Below are positions 1 through 7,291 of a stretch of DNA of 15,683 bases, piece after piece. The DNA is from JACVRM01 sp036824245 (GTDB lineage: Bacteria > Actinomycetota > Thermoleophilia > Gaiellales > Gaiellaceae), in assembly GCA_036824245.1 (NCBI GenBank), contig DAITAO010000076.1:1-15683 (forward strand), given 5' to 3'. The position numbers and the translations under genes are program-made. How positions within the stretch are numbered: position 1 is the stretch's first letter; each line of letters opens with the position of its first letter. The notes beneath the pieces are model-generated. The model saw only the letters and a list, made by a program, of their open reading frames with translations. It was not told the DNA's origin and made no database searches.

Positions 1-112
1 GGTTGGCTGCCTACGGGTTGCGACCAGGTTCGTAGTGCCGACGCTCACGCCGCGGTGCTCCGGCGCCTGGCACTTCCCGGCACGACTTGTGGGCGGGTCT
101 GATAGAAAAGCG

Positions 113-138
113 CGGCGCCGGGGAAGCCCTCGGCGCTG
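113..138 (+). promoter_or_regulatory. Leader hairpin upstream of hppA
   Basis: Bases 113-123 pair with 128-138 to give an 11-bp GC-rich stem, with G-T wobbles at 114/137 and 121/130, closed by the four-base loop AAGC (124-127). The stem ends 13 nt before the hppA start codon. A weak -10-like TAGAAA lies at 103-108, so a transcript from it would begin almost at the base of the stem. It could protect the 5' end, modulate translation or terminate an upstream transcript; only a short T run (141-144) follows, so a classical intrinsic terminator is doubtful. I see no gene and nothing else recognisable in bases 1-112. Confidence 0.5.
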
Positions 139-151
139 ACTTTCTGGCGCC

Positions 152-2203
152 ATGGTTGCCTCGTTCTTCAATGACCACGCCGTGCTCTTCGCGCTGCTTT
201 GCGCGCTGGCCGGCGTTGCCTTCGGCGTTGCTCTGACGGTCTGGCTGCTTCGGCAGCCGGCCGGTACCGAGCGCATGCAGGCCATCTCCCGGGCCGTCCA
301 GGAGGGCGCTTCCGCCTACCTGCGCCGCCAGTACACGACCATCGCCGGCGTGGCCATCGTGCTCTTCCTCGCCATCGGGCTCTGGAACGACCTCGGCTGG
401 GGCACCGCGTTCGGCTTCCTGGTCGGCGCCGTTCTGTCAGCGGCGGCCGGCTTCATCGGCATGAACGTCGCCGTGCGCGCCAACGTCCGCACGGCGGAGG
501 CCGCCAAGCGGGGCGTGGGTCCGGCGCTGCGCGTGGCCTTCAGCGCGGGCGCGGTGACCGGGTTGCTCGTCGTCGGCCTCGGGCTGCTGGGCGTGGCCGG
601 CTACTACGGGATCCTCACGCAGTGGTTCGACTACGGCGACAAGTCGGCCACCGAGCACCTCGTCGGGCTCGCGTTCGGCGGCTCGCTGATCTCGGTGTTC
701 GCGCGGCTAGGCGGCGGCATCTACACCAAAGCAGCCGACGTCGGAGCCGACCTGGTCGGCAAGGTGGAGGCTGGCATTCCGGAGGACGACCCGCGCAACC
801 CGGCCGTGATCGCGGACAACGTTGGGGACAACGTCGGCGACTGCGCGGGCATGGCGGCCGACCTCTTCGAGACCTATGCCGTGACGGCCGTTGCGGTCAT
901 GTTCCTGGCCGCTCTCCAGTTCCCGGGTCTCGTGGTCTATCCGCTCTGCATCGGCGGCATCGCGATCCTCGCCTCGATCATTGGCACCTTCTTCGCCCGC
1001 ATCGGACGGGGCGGCTCGATCATGGGCGCGCTCTACAAGGCCGTGCTCGTCTCGACGGTGCTGTCGGCGCTCGGCTTCATCCCGGTCACCATGGCCTTCG
1101 ACGACATCGTCGGCCGCTTCGGCTTCTGGGATCTCTACCTCTGCACGCTCATCGGGCTCGCGGTGACGTTCCTGCTCGTCGGCATCACTGAGTTCTACAC
1201 CGGCACTCGCTGGCGCCCGGTGAGGGGCATCGCCGAGTCATCCGTGACCGGCCACGCCACGAACATCATCGAAGGACTGGCGGTCGGAATGCAGGCGACC
1301 GCCGCGCCCGTGCTCGTCATCGCGGCCGGAATTGTGGCCGCCTACGAGCTCACCAACTCGGTCTACGGGGTCGGCGTGGCCGTGATGGCGCAGCTGGCGA
1401 TGACCGGGATGATCGTCGCGCTCGACGCGTACGGCCCTGTCACGGACAACGCGGGGGGGATCGCGGAGATGGCCGATCTCGACGAGTCGGTGCGCGGCGT
1501 GACCGACCCGCTCGATGCGGTCGGCAATACGACGAAGGCGGTCACGAAGGGCTACGCGATCGGCTCAGCGGGGCTGGCTGCACTGATCCTCTTCGACGGC
1601 TACCGGACGGAGCTCGCGTCCGAGGACGTCGCCACCGGCAACTTCAGCATCAACGACCCGTGGGTGATAGCCGGCCTCTTCGTTGGCGGGATGATGCCCT
1701 ACCTGTTCTCGTCGCTGGCCATGCAGGCGGTGGGGCGCGTCGGCGGCCAGGTCGTCCAGGAGGTGCGGCGCCAGTTTCGAGAGATCCCCGGGATCATGGA
1801 GGGCACGGCGCTGCCCGAGTACGGCCGCACCGTCGACATCGTGACGAGCGCCGCCATTCGCCGCATGCTGCTGCCGAGCCTCATACCGGTCTTGATCCCG
1901 ATCGTCGTGGGGATCATCAACGCGCGCATGCTGGGCGGCCTTCTGATCGGGACGATCGTGACCGGCATCTTCCTTGCCATCGCCATGACCTCGGGCGGCG
2001 GCGCCTGGGACAACGCCAAGAAGCTGATCGAGGACGGCGCCCTCGGCGGCAAGGGATCGGAGGCCCACGCGGCCGCGGTGACCGGCGACACGGTCGGTGA
2101 CCCCTACAAGGATACGGCGGGGCCGGCCATCAACCCGATGATCAAGATCGCCAACATCGTGGCGATTCTCATCATCCCGCTCATCGCCGCGATCCACGGC
2201 TGA
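152..2203 (+). CDS. hppA: K+-independent H+-translocating membrane pyrophosphatase
   Basis: This integral membrane enzyme hydrolyses cytoplasmic pyrophosphate to two phosphates and pumps protons outward, recovering biosynthetic PPi as proton-motive force. At 683 residues it has normal length for bacterial V-type PPases. The PPi/Mg-binding signature DVGADLVGKVE starts at about residue 196, the aspartate cluster DNVGDNVGDC at about 222, and the C-terminal motif GDTVGDPYKDTAGPA lies near residues 645-660. The subfamily-defining stretch GNTTKAVTKG starts at residue 458. It has Lys462 and Thr465 where K+-dependent enzymes carry Ala and Gly/Ala, so this should be the K+-independent H+ pump. The ATG at 152 gives the expected hydrophobic first helix. 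The gene is monocistronic and ends 14 bp from the convergent trkH stop, with no room for a terminator hairpin between them. Family assignment is near certain; ion specificity rests on the known family rule. Confidence 0.97.
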   Translation: MVASFFNDHAVLFALLCALAGVAFGVALTVWLLRQPAGTERMQAISRAVQEGASAYLRRQYTTIAGVAIVLFLAIGLWNDLGWGTAFGFLVGAVLSAAAGFIGMNVAVRANVRTAEAAKRGVGPALRVAFSAGAVTGLLVVGLGLLGVAGYYGILTQWFDYGDKSATEHLVGLAFGGSLISVFARLGGGIYTKAADVGADLVGKVEAGIPEDDPRNPAVIADNVGDNVGDCAGMAADLFETYAVTAVAVMFLAALQFPGLVVYPLCIGGIAILASIIGTFFARIGRGGSIMGALYKAVLVSTVLSALGFIPVTMAFDDIVGRFGFWDLYLCTLIGLAVTFLLVGITEFYTGTRWRPVRGIAESSVTGHATNIIEGLAVGMQATAAPVLVIAAGIVAAYELTNSVYGVGVAVMAQLAMTGMIVALDAYGPVTDNAGGIAEMADLDESVRGVTDPLDAVGNTTKAVTKGYAIGSAGLAALILFDGYRTELASEDVATGNFSINDPWVIAGLFVGGMMPYLFSSLAMQAVGRVGGQVVQEVRRQFREIPGIMEGTALPEYGRTVDIVTSAAIRRMLLPSLIPVLIPIVVGIINARMLGGLLIGTIVTGIFLAIAMTSGGGAWDNAKKLIEDGALGGKGSEAHAAAVTGDTVGDPYKDTAGPAINPMIKIANIVAILIIPLIAAIHG

Positions 2204-2217
2204 CCAGGAAGGGCCGT

Positions 2218-3750
2218 TCAAGCGCGCCAGTAGGCGCGGGTGAACAGGACGGCGATGGGAATGATTTCGAGGCGGCCTAGCCACATCAGCACGATCATCA
2301 CGGCTTTCGAGAAGTCACTGAACGGATCGAAGGAACCCATCGGACCGGCGATCCCCAACCCCGGACCGACGTTTCCGATCGTCGTGGCCGAAGCCGCGAT
2401 GGCGTCGATGACCCGCAGGTCGAGGCCGGTGCGGGCCGCATCCGCGACGAGCAGGAGAGCGCCAACGGCGAACAGGCCGATGTAGAGCAACACGAACGCC
2501 AGGATGGCCCGGAGCGTCCGCTCGTCGACCACTCTTCCGTTGAGCCGGATCGGTGCGACGAGCTCTGGATGGACGGTCTGGTCGAGCTCGCGCCGCAGTA
2601 GGCGCCCGATCAGCAGATGCCGAACGATCTTCACTCCACCGCCGGTCGACCCGGCGGAGCCGCCGGCGAGCATCAGCGCGACGAGCGTGACGAACGCCAG
2701 GCTCGTCCATGCGTTGAAGTCCGTGCTCGCGAAGCCGGTCGTCGTCATCATCGAGACGGCCTGGAGAGTCGCCTGCCGCACCGCTGCCGCGCCCTCGTGG
2801 AGGCCCTCGGTCCAGATCTCGACCAGCAAGACGGCCGAGCCGAGCACGAGCAGTGCCACGTAGAGGCGCAGCTCCTCGTCCTTCACGATCGGACGAAACC
2901 GTCCCCGGATAAGCGCCGCGTACGTCAACGCGAAGTTCGCTCCGGCCAGGGCCAAGAAGAACACGATCACCCACTGCGATGCGGCGGCAAACCCCTCGAG
3001 CGAGCGCGCCTCCGTCGAGAACCCACCCGTCGGCAGCGTCGTGAACGCGTGCGCGACTGCCTCGTAGACGCCCATCGCGTCGTCCACCCCCGTCCACCCG
3101 AGCAGCGCGAGGGCGAGGATCTGTGCTGCGGTCAGGCCGATGTAGAGCAGCCACAGCCGCCGCGCTGTGTCGCGGATCGAGGTCGCCAGCGGCTCGATCT
3201 CCGGCCCGGGGAGCTCGGATTCCAGAAGCTGCCGTCCGCCGACGCGCAACCGCGGCAGTACGGCCAGGAAGAGCACGATGATCCCCATCCCGCCGAGCCA
3301 CTGCGTGAACTGACGCCAGAGGAGGAGCGACCGGTCGACACCCTCGATGTCCGTCAGCACGCTCGCGCCGGTGGTCGTGAAGCCGGACATGGCCTCGAAG
3401 TAGGCATCGATCGGACTGCTGAGCTGGTTCTCACCGGACAGCAGGTAGGGGAGCGCTCCGAAGCCCGCCGCCAGCAGCCAAGTGAGCGAAACGACTAGGA
3501 AGCCTTCGCGGATGCCGGCCCGTCCGCTCCCGCGCGTCAGCCATTCCATGGCGACGCCGACCGCGGCGGCGAACACGCCGGCGCCGAGGAACGGCCAGAC
3601 CGGCTCGTCGTAGCCGATCGCGACAGTCGCGGGGAGGGCCGCCGTGATGCTGAGGTACTTGAGGAGCGTTCCGGTGACGTTGAGCGCGGCCGGCAGGTCG
3701 ACGCCGAACACGGGTACGCCGGCGCGCCGTAGGCCCGCGCGAACGCTCAA
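2218..3750 (-). CDS. trkH: TrkH-type potassium uptake channel subunit
   Basis: TrkH/KtrB-superfamily membrane subunit that conducts K+ inward through a pore built from four covalently linked membrane-pore-membrane repeats. All four selectivity-filter segments are visible: TTTGAS (residues 125-130), LPTGGFST (239-246), MTTTGFAS (336-343) and TTIGNVGPG (457-465). The intramembrane-loop hallmark GGSAGSTGGGVKIVRH sits at 363-378. The length of 510 residues is typical. The start is a TTG at 3750-3748 overlapping the trkA stop (TTGA), so translation is probably coupled to trkA; no better start lies nearby. Known relatives need a TrkA/KtrA-type nucleotide-binding ring for gating, which the adjacent gene should supply. 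The gene looks fully intact, unlike its upstream partner. Confidence 0.96.
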   Translation of the reverse strand: MSVRAGLRRAGVPVFGVDLPAALNVTGTLLKYLSITAALPATVAIGYDEPVWPFLGAGVFAAAVGVAMEWLTRGSGRAGIREGFLVVSLTWLLAAGFGALPYLLSGENQLSSPIDAYFEAMSGFTTTGASVLTDIEGVDRSLLLWRQFTQWLGGMGIIVLFLAVLPRLRVGGRQLLESELPGPEIEPLATSIRDTARRLWLLYIGLTAAQILALALLGWTGVDDAMGVYEAVAHAFTTLPTGGFSTEARSLEGFAAASQWVIVFFLALAGANFALTYAALIRGRFRPIVKDEELRLYVALLVLGSAVLLVEIWTEGLHEGAAAVRQATLQAVSMMTTTGFASTDFNAWTSLAFVTLVALMLAGGSAGSTGGGVKIVRHLLIGRLLRRELDQTVHPELVAPIRLNGRVVDERTLRAILAFVLLYIGLFAVGALLLVADAARTGLDLRVIDAIAASATTIGNVGPGLGIAGPMGSFDPFSDFSKAVMIVLMWLGRLEIIPIAVLFTRAYWRA

Positions 3751-4253
3751 AGCGCCCGCTCGACCTCCCCGACGCGCCCGGACTCGGTGAACAGGATGAC
3801 GCGGTCGCCGGGCTCGAGTATGTCGTGGCCGTGCGGGAAGAGCGCCGTCCCATCCCGGACGATCGCCCCGATCAGCGCGCCGGTCATCGGCAGCTCACGG
3901 AACGGCTTGCCCACGAGCTTGCTCTCTGCGCGCACGGTGATGTCGAGCACCTCGTAGCGGTCCTGCTCCAGCATGGCCACCTGCTGGGTGCGCGGATCAT
4001 GGGCGAACCGGACGATTTCCTCGGCTGTGAGGGAGCGCGGATCGATTGCGACGTCGACGCCGGCCCGCTCGAACACCTCGAGCGAGAGGTGCTCGTGTGC
4101 GACCGCGATCGTGAACGGAGCGCCGTGGAGCTTCGCGAGGGTTGCGGCGTAGAGGTTCTTGGCGTCGTCACGCATCGAGAACACGGCAGCGCCCGTCTGG
4201 CCGATGCGCTCGCGTTCCAGGAAGTCCGGGTCGATTCCCGTCGCCGCCAGCAC
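3747..4253 (-). CDS. trkA: TrkA, C-terminal fragment (after frameshift)
   Basis: This is the downstream piece of the two-lobed Trk regulator. It holds the rest of the second NAD-binding fold (ATGIDPDFLERERI onward, then the NLYAATLAKLHGA helix) and a complete C-terminal RCK_C ligand-binding lobe (VRAESKLVGKPFRELPM to LEPGDRVILFTESG). The apparent GTG start at 4253 is only where the frame opens; there is no reason to think it initiates translation. The sequence continues the upstream fragment (4168-5154) once one base is removed, or two added, at about 4254-4263. The stop overlaps the trkH start by three bases, as expected of an intact trkA-trkH operon. I read the two pieces as one gene of about 468 codons. 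Confidence 0.85.
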   Translation of the reverse strand: MLAATGIDPDFLERERIGQTGAAVFSMRDDAKNLYAATLAKLHGAPFTIAVAHEHLSLEVFERAGVDVAIDPRSLTAEEIVRFAHDPRTQQVAMLEQDRYEVLDITVRAESKLVGKPFRELPMTGALIGAIVRDGTALFPHGHDILEPGDRVILFTESGRVGEVERAL

Positions 4254-5154
4254 CCGCCGCGCGCGGCAACCGGTCGGCCACCTCGCGCGCGCGCGCGGGA
4301 TCCGCCTCGATCAGGCGTACGTGAATCCCCTGCGCGAGCAGGAGCCGGGCAGCCGCTGTCCCGGCGCGCCCCGCTCCGAAGATGACGACGTCCTCGACGC
4401 GGCGCGTCCCACGCGCCATCAAGCCGCTCCACTCGCGAGCGGCGCGCGGCGAGCCGATTACGACGATGCGGTCGCCCGGCTGGATCGTCTCCCCGCCCCG
4501 GGGCACGATCTCGCGGTCGCCGCGGATGATGCCCGCGACGCGGGAATCGCTCGGAAGCTGGGCGTTCCGAAGCGGAATTCCTACAACCTTGCTGCGCTGC
4601 TCGGCTGCCTTCCGCGCCGCCTTGGGCGCCGGCTCCGTGCGCGGCGCCTTCAGGAGCTCGGTGTCGTCTTGGGGCGCGGGATCCACCTCCAGCTCGACGA
4701 TCTGCACCTGCCCGTCGGCGAAGACGTCCGTCATCTTGGCGGCCGGCACGCCGATGCCGCGCGAGATTGCGTGCGCGGTCTCCTCCTCCGAGGAAACCAT
4801 GTGGTCGAAATCGAGCTCCCGCTCCCGCCAGATGTCGAGGTACTCGACGTTGCCCGTGCGGATGATCGTCTTTGCCTGTGGGCAGAGACTGCGCGCGAGC
4901 AGGCCCGAGATGATGTTGATCTCGTCGCGCGAGGTGCACGCGATGAAGAGATCAGCGCCGCGCGCACCCGCCTCGACGAGGGTGGTGCGGCTCGCGCCGT
5001 CGCCCTCGAACGTGTGGACGTCGTATCCGTGCGAGAGGGCGAGCAGCCGCCCGCGGTCGAGATCGATCACGGTCAGCTCGTGCTCCTCGTCGGTGTGCAG
5101 GGCCTCGACGATGGTGGAGCCCACCTGACCGGCTCCGATCACGATGATCCTCAC
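4168..5154 (-). CDS. trkA: TrkA, N-terminal part, K+ uptake regulator (frameshifted)
   Basis: Cytoplasmic NAD(H)-binding regulator that forms the gating ring under TrkH. The first Rossmann fold starts with GAGQVG (residues 7-12) and has Asp31 at the end of the second strand. An RCK_C lobe follows (about 148-235, with IQPGDRIVVIG), and a second Rossmann fold begins at GAGRAG (260-265) with Glu283. An Ala/Lys-rich insert (about 158-190) interrupts the first RCK_C lobe. True coding ends near LPRA (residues 296-299); the remaining residues to 4168 are out-of-frame read-through. The GTG start at 5154 has a TAGCCT hexamer seven bases upstream. The full gene should give two RCK units in one chain, the usual bacterial TrkA layout. 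The break may be an assembly error or a real lesion (see findings). Confidence 0.88.
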   Translation of the reverse strand: MRIIVIGAGQVGSTIVEALHTDEEHELTVIDLDRGRLLALSHGYDVHTFEGDGASRTTLVEAGARGADLFIACTSRDEINIISGLLARSLCPQAKTIIRTGNVEYLDIWRERELDFDHMVSSEEETAHAISRGIGVPAAKMTDVFADGQVQIVELEVDPAPQDDTELLKAPRTEPAPKAARKAAEQRSKVVGIPLRNAQLPSDSRVAGIIRGDREIVPRGGETIQPGDRIVVIGSPRAAREWSGLMARGTRRVEDVVIFGAGRAGTAAARLLLAQGIHVRLIEADPARAREVADRLPRAAGAGGDGNRPGLPGTRAHRPDGRCRVLDA

Positions 5155-5161
5155 GGCGGGC

Positions 5162-5167
5162 AGGCTA
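5162..5167 (-). promoter_or_regulatory. Candidate -10 element for trkA-trkH
   Basis: Read on the minus strand this is TAGCCT, seven bases before the trkA GTG. The spacing fits transcription starting at or next to the start codon (leaderless). There is no Shine-Dalgarno-like sequence between it and the GTG. No convincing -35 box was found. Confidence 0.45.
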
Positions 5168-5197
5168 GCGCCGGGTCCCGCCGGCTGTCGTCAGGCG

Positions 5198-5203
5198 TAG
5201 AGT
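5198..5203 (+). promoter_or_regulatory. Candidate -10 element for the APC-USP operon
   Basis: TAGAGT lies six bases before the ATG at 5210, giving a predicted leaderless transcript. It faces away from the trkA hexamer within a 55-bp divergent intergenic region, so both K+-related operons could be controlled from the same short stretch. Confidence 0.45.
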
Positions 5204-5209
5204 TCGCCG

Positions 5210-7111
5210 ATGCCTCGTCGCCGACGGCGGGAGCAGGGCCTCGAGCGCGTCCTCGGCTCGCCGGCGCTGTTCGCGACCGCCTACGGCAACGTTGGCTCGT
5301 CGATCTACTACGCGCTCGGCGTCACGGCCGTCTTCGCGCTGGGGCTGACGCCGCTTGTCTTCGTCATCGCCGGTTTCTTTTTCATCGCCACCGCGCTGAC
5401 GTACACCGAAGGCACGGTGCGCTATCCAGAGGCGGGTGGCTCGTCGAGCTTCGCGCGCCACGCCTTCAACGAGCTCGTCTCCTTCGGGGCGGCCTGGGCG
5501 CAGATGCTCAACTACGTGATCACGATCTCCATCTCGGCGTTTTTCGTCCCCCACTACCTCTCAGTCTTCTGGGGGCCGTTGAGGGAGAACCCGTGGGACA
5601 TCGTCGGCGGGGCGGCCGTGATTGCTGTGCTCGTTGCGCTCAACGTCGTCGGCCTGCGCGAGTCAACGGGGATCAACGTCCTACTCGCGGTCGTCGACTT
5701 CGCGACGCAGGTCCTGCTCGTCGTGCTCGGCTTCGCGCTGATCTTCAGTCCGAACGTGCTCATCGACAACGTCGACTTCGGTACGGCGCCGACGTGGAAC
5801 CAGTTCCTGATCGCGATCCCGGTCGGCATGATCGCGTACACGGGGCTCGAGACGATCTCGAACCTGGCGGAGGAGACGCGCGATCCGCCCCGCGACGTGC
5901 CACGCGCCTACAAGCTCGTTGCCGGGGCCGTGTTCGCCATCTACCTGACATTGCCGGCGATCGCGCTCTCCGCGCTTCCCGTCGAGTTCGTCGACGGCGA
6001 GTTCCAAACCCTGCTCGGTGAGGTGCCCGAGGACGGCGGCTTCCAGAACGACCCCATCCTCGGGGTTGTCCAGAACCTCGGCATCTCGGGCCTCTTCCTC
6101 GACGGGCTCGAGATCTACGTGGGCGTGCTCGCGGCGACCATTCTCTTCATTGCCACAAACGCGGGCGTGATCGGCGCTTCCCGGATCACGTACGCGATGG
6201 CCAGCTACCGGCAGCTTCCCGAGATCTTCCGGCGCCTGCACCCGCGCTTCAAGACGCCGTGGCTCGCGCTCGTCTTCTTCGCCGGCGTCGTCTCGATCGC
6301 GACGCTGTTGCCGGGTCAGACGACGTTTCTGGGCACGATGTATTCCTTCGGCGCAATGCTGTCGTTCACGATCGCCCACGCGGCCGTGATCGGGCTGCGT
6401 TACCGACGCCGCGACGAAGAAATGCCGTACCGGGCGCGGCCGAACCTGCGTATCGGCGACGTCGACTGGCCGCTGTTCGCCATCGTCGGCGGGCTCGCGA
6501 CCGGGGCGGCGTGGCTCGTGGTCGTCGTGCAAGAGGAGGCGACCCGCTGGGCGGGTCTCGGCTGGCTCGCGGCGGGCTTCGCGATCTATGCGCTCTATCG
6601 CCGACGCTGGGTCGGGGCTTCGCTGACCGAGGTCGTACGCGCGCCTGCGCTCGTGCTCGGCCCCTCGCTGACGGTGGAGTACCGCACGATCGTGGTGCCT
6701 GTCGTCCGCTCAGCCGAGTCGGAAGAGGCGCTCGTGGCTGCGGCGCGCCTGGCATCGGAGCGCGGCTCGCGGATCGCCATCGTGACGGTGATCGAAGTCC
6801 CCCTCAACCTGCCGCTCGACGCCGAGCTGCCCGAGGAGGAGGCCGAAGCCGACGTGCTGCTCGACGACGCGCAGACGCTGGTCGAGCGCTACGGCGTTCC
6901 GGCGGTCACGCGGCTCTTGCGGGCCCGCAGCGCCGGCCCGGCGATCGTCGAGGAGGCGGCCAGGCGGAACGCGGAGCTCATCGTGCTCGGCGCCCCGCGG
7001 CGCAGGCTGTTGGGCCATGAGCGCAAGGCCGTCTTCGGGCGCACCGTCGACTACGTCTTGAAGGCGAGCCCTTCGCGAGTGCTGGTGGCCGCCGGGAGGC
7101 GGGCGGCATGA
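5210..7111 (+). CDS. APC-family permease fused to a universal-stress domain (copy 1)
   Basis: A 633-residue membrane transporter with a cytoplasmic regulatory domain. The permease part (about residues 15-465) opens with the APC signature FATAYGNVGSSIYYALG, has the helix-2 loop YPEAGGSSSFARH and the conserved AYTGLETISNLAEETRDPP at about 209-227, and is hydrophobic throughout. The C-terminal USP domain (about 488-630) starts with YRTIVVPVV and ends with FGRTVDYVLKASPSRVLVA. Its nucleotide loop is degenerate: Arg occupies the second glycine position after LGAP. Family members carry amino acids, polyamines or, in KimA/KUP relatives, K+. The substrate cannot be read from sequence, but the flanking trkH-trkA and RCK genes make K+ or another cation a serious candidate. 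The ATG start is supported by the TAGAGT hexamer just upstream; the stop overlaps the next start (ATGA). Confidence 0.9.
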   Translation: MPRRRRREQGLERVLGSPALFATAYGNVGSSIYYALGVTAVFALGLTPLVFVIAGFFFIATALTYTEGTVRYPEAGGSSSFARHAFNELVSFGAAWAQMLNYVITISISAFFVPHYLSVFWGPLRENPWDIVGGAAVIAVLVALNVVGLRESTGINVLLAVVDFATQVLLVVLGFALIFSPNVLIDNVDFGTAPTWNQFLIAIPVGMIAYTGLETISNLAEETRDPPRDVPRAYKLVAGAVFAIYLTLPAIALSALPVEFVDGEFQTLLGEVPEDGGFQNDPILGVVQNLGISGLFLDGLEIYVGVLAATILFIATNAGVIGASRITYAMASYRQLPEIFRRLHPRFKTPWLALVFFAGVVSIATLLPGQTTFLGTMYSFGAMLSFTIAHAAVIGLRYRRRDEEMPYRARPNLRIGDVDWPLFAIVGGLATGAAWLVVVVQEEATRWAGLGWLAAGFAIYALYRRRWVGASLTEVVRAPALVLGPSLTVEYRTIVVPVVRSAESEEALVAAARLASERGSRIAIVTVIEVPLNLPLDAELPEEEAEADVLLDDAQTLVERYGVPAVTRLLRARSAGPAIVEEAARRNAELIVLGAPRRRLLGHERKAVFGRTVDYVLKASPSRVLVAAGRRAA

Positions 7112-7287
7112 AGCGCGCGACGATGGCGTTCTCGGTGCTGCTGCTCGCTCTCGGCGTAGCGGTGGTCGTTCGAACTGCGGCGGCCGGCGCCGGCGCCGAC
7201 GTCGCCGTCGGCTACGTGTTCGGAGCCGGCATCACCCTAGCGGGCGCGCTGCGCCTTTATCTAGCCGTCTCCCGGAGCGGAGCGTAG
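7108..7287 (+). CDS. Small two-helix membrane protein between the APC-USP genes
   Basis: A 59-residue protein beginning MKRATMAFSVLLL. It has two hydrophobic stretches, roughly residues 7-21 and 35-54, separated by an Ala/Gly-rich segment, and ends with a short basic tail (LAVSRSGA). Its ATG overlaps the stop of the upstream permease (ATGA), and its TAG lies four bases before the ATG of the second permease; GGAG at 7279-7282 within its end can serve as that gene's ribosome-binding site. This packing argues for a real, translationally coupled gene. I do not recognise a family. It may be an accessory or assembly subunit of the permeases; that is inference from position only. Confidence 0.7.
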   Translation: MKRATMAFSVLLLALGVAVVVRTAAAGAGADVAVGYVFGAGITLAGALRLYLAVSRSGA

Positions 7288-7291
7288 GGGG

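Noticed and set aside
1..60. GGTTCG (28-33) considered as a tRNA T-loop remnant
   Set aside because: The following bases do not continue the T-arm pattern, and no acceptor stem or anticodon arm can be built.
4253..4253. GTG at 4253 as an independent start for a separate RCK protein
   Set aside because: It lies mid-fold, lacks a ribosome-binding site or promoter hexamer, and would produce a protein without the nucleotide-binding glycine loop.
4284..4297. CG dinucleotide run considered as the trkA frameshift site
   Set aside because: The conserved EADPARAREVADRLP reads in the correct frame straight through it, so the break must lie after it, at 4254-4263.
4159..6021. A 620-codon plus-strand open frame across trkA and the start of the first permease
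   Set aside because: It is antisense to trkA and then out of frame with the permease; the composition is shadow-like and no motif is present.
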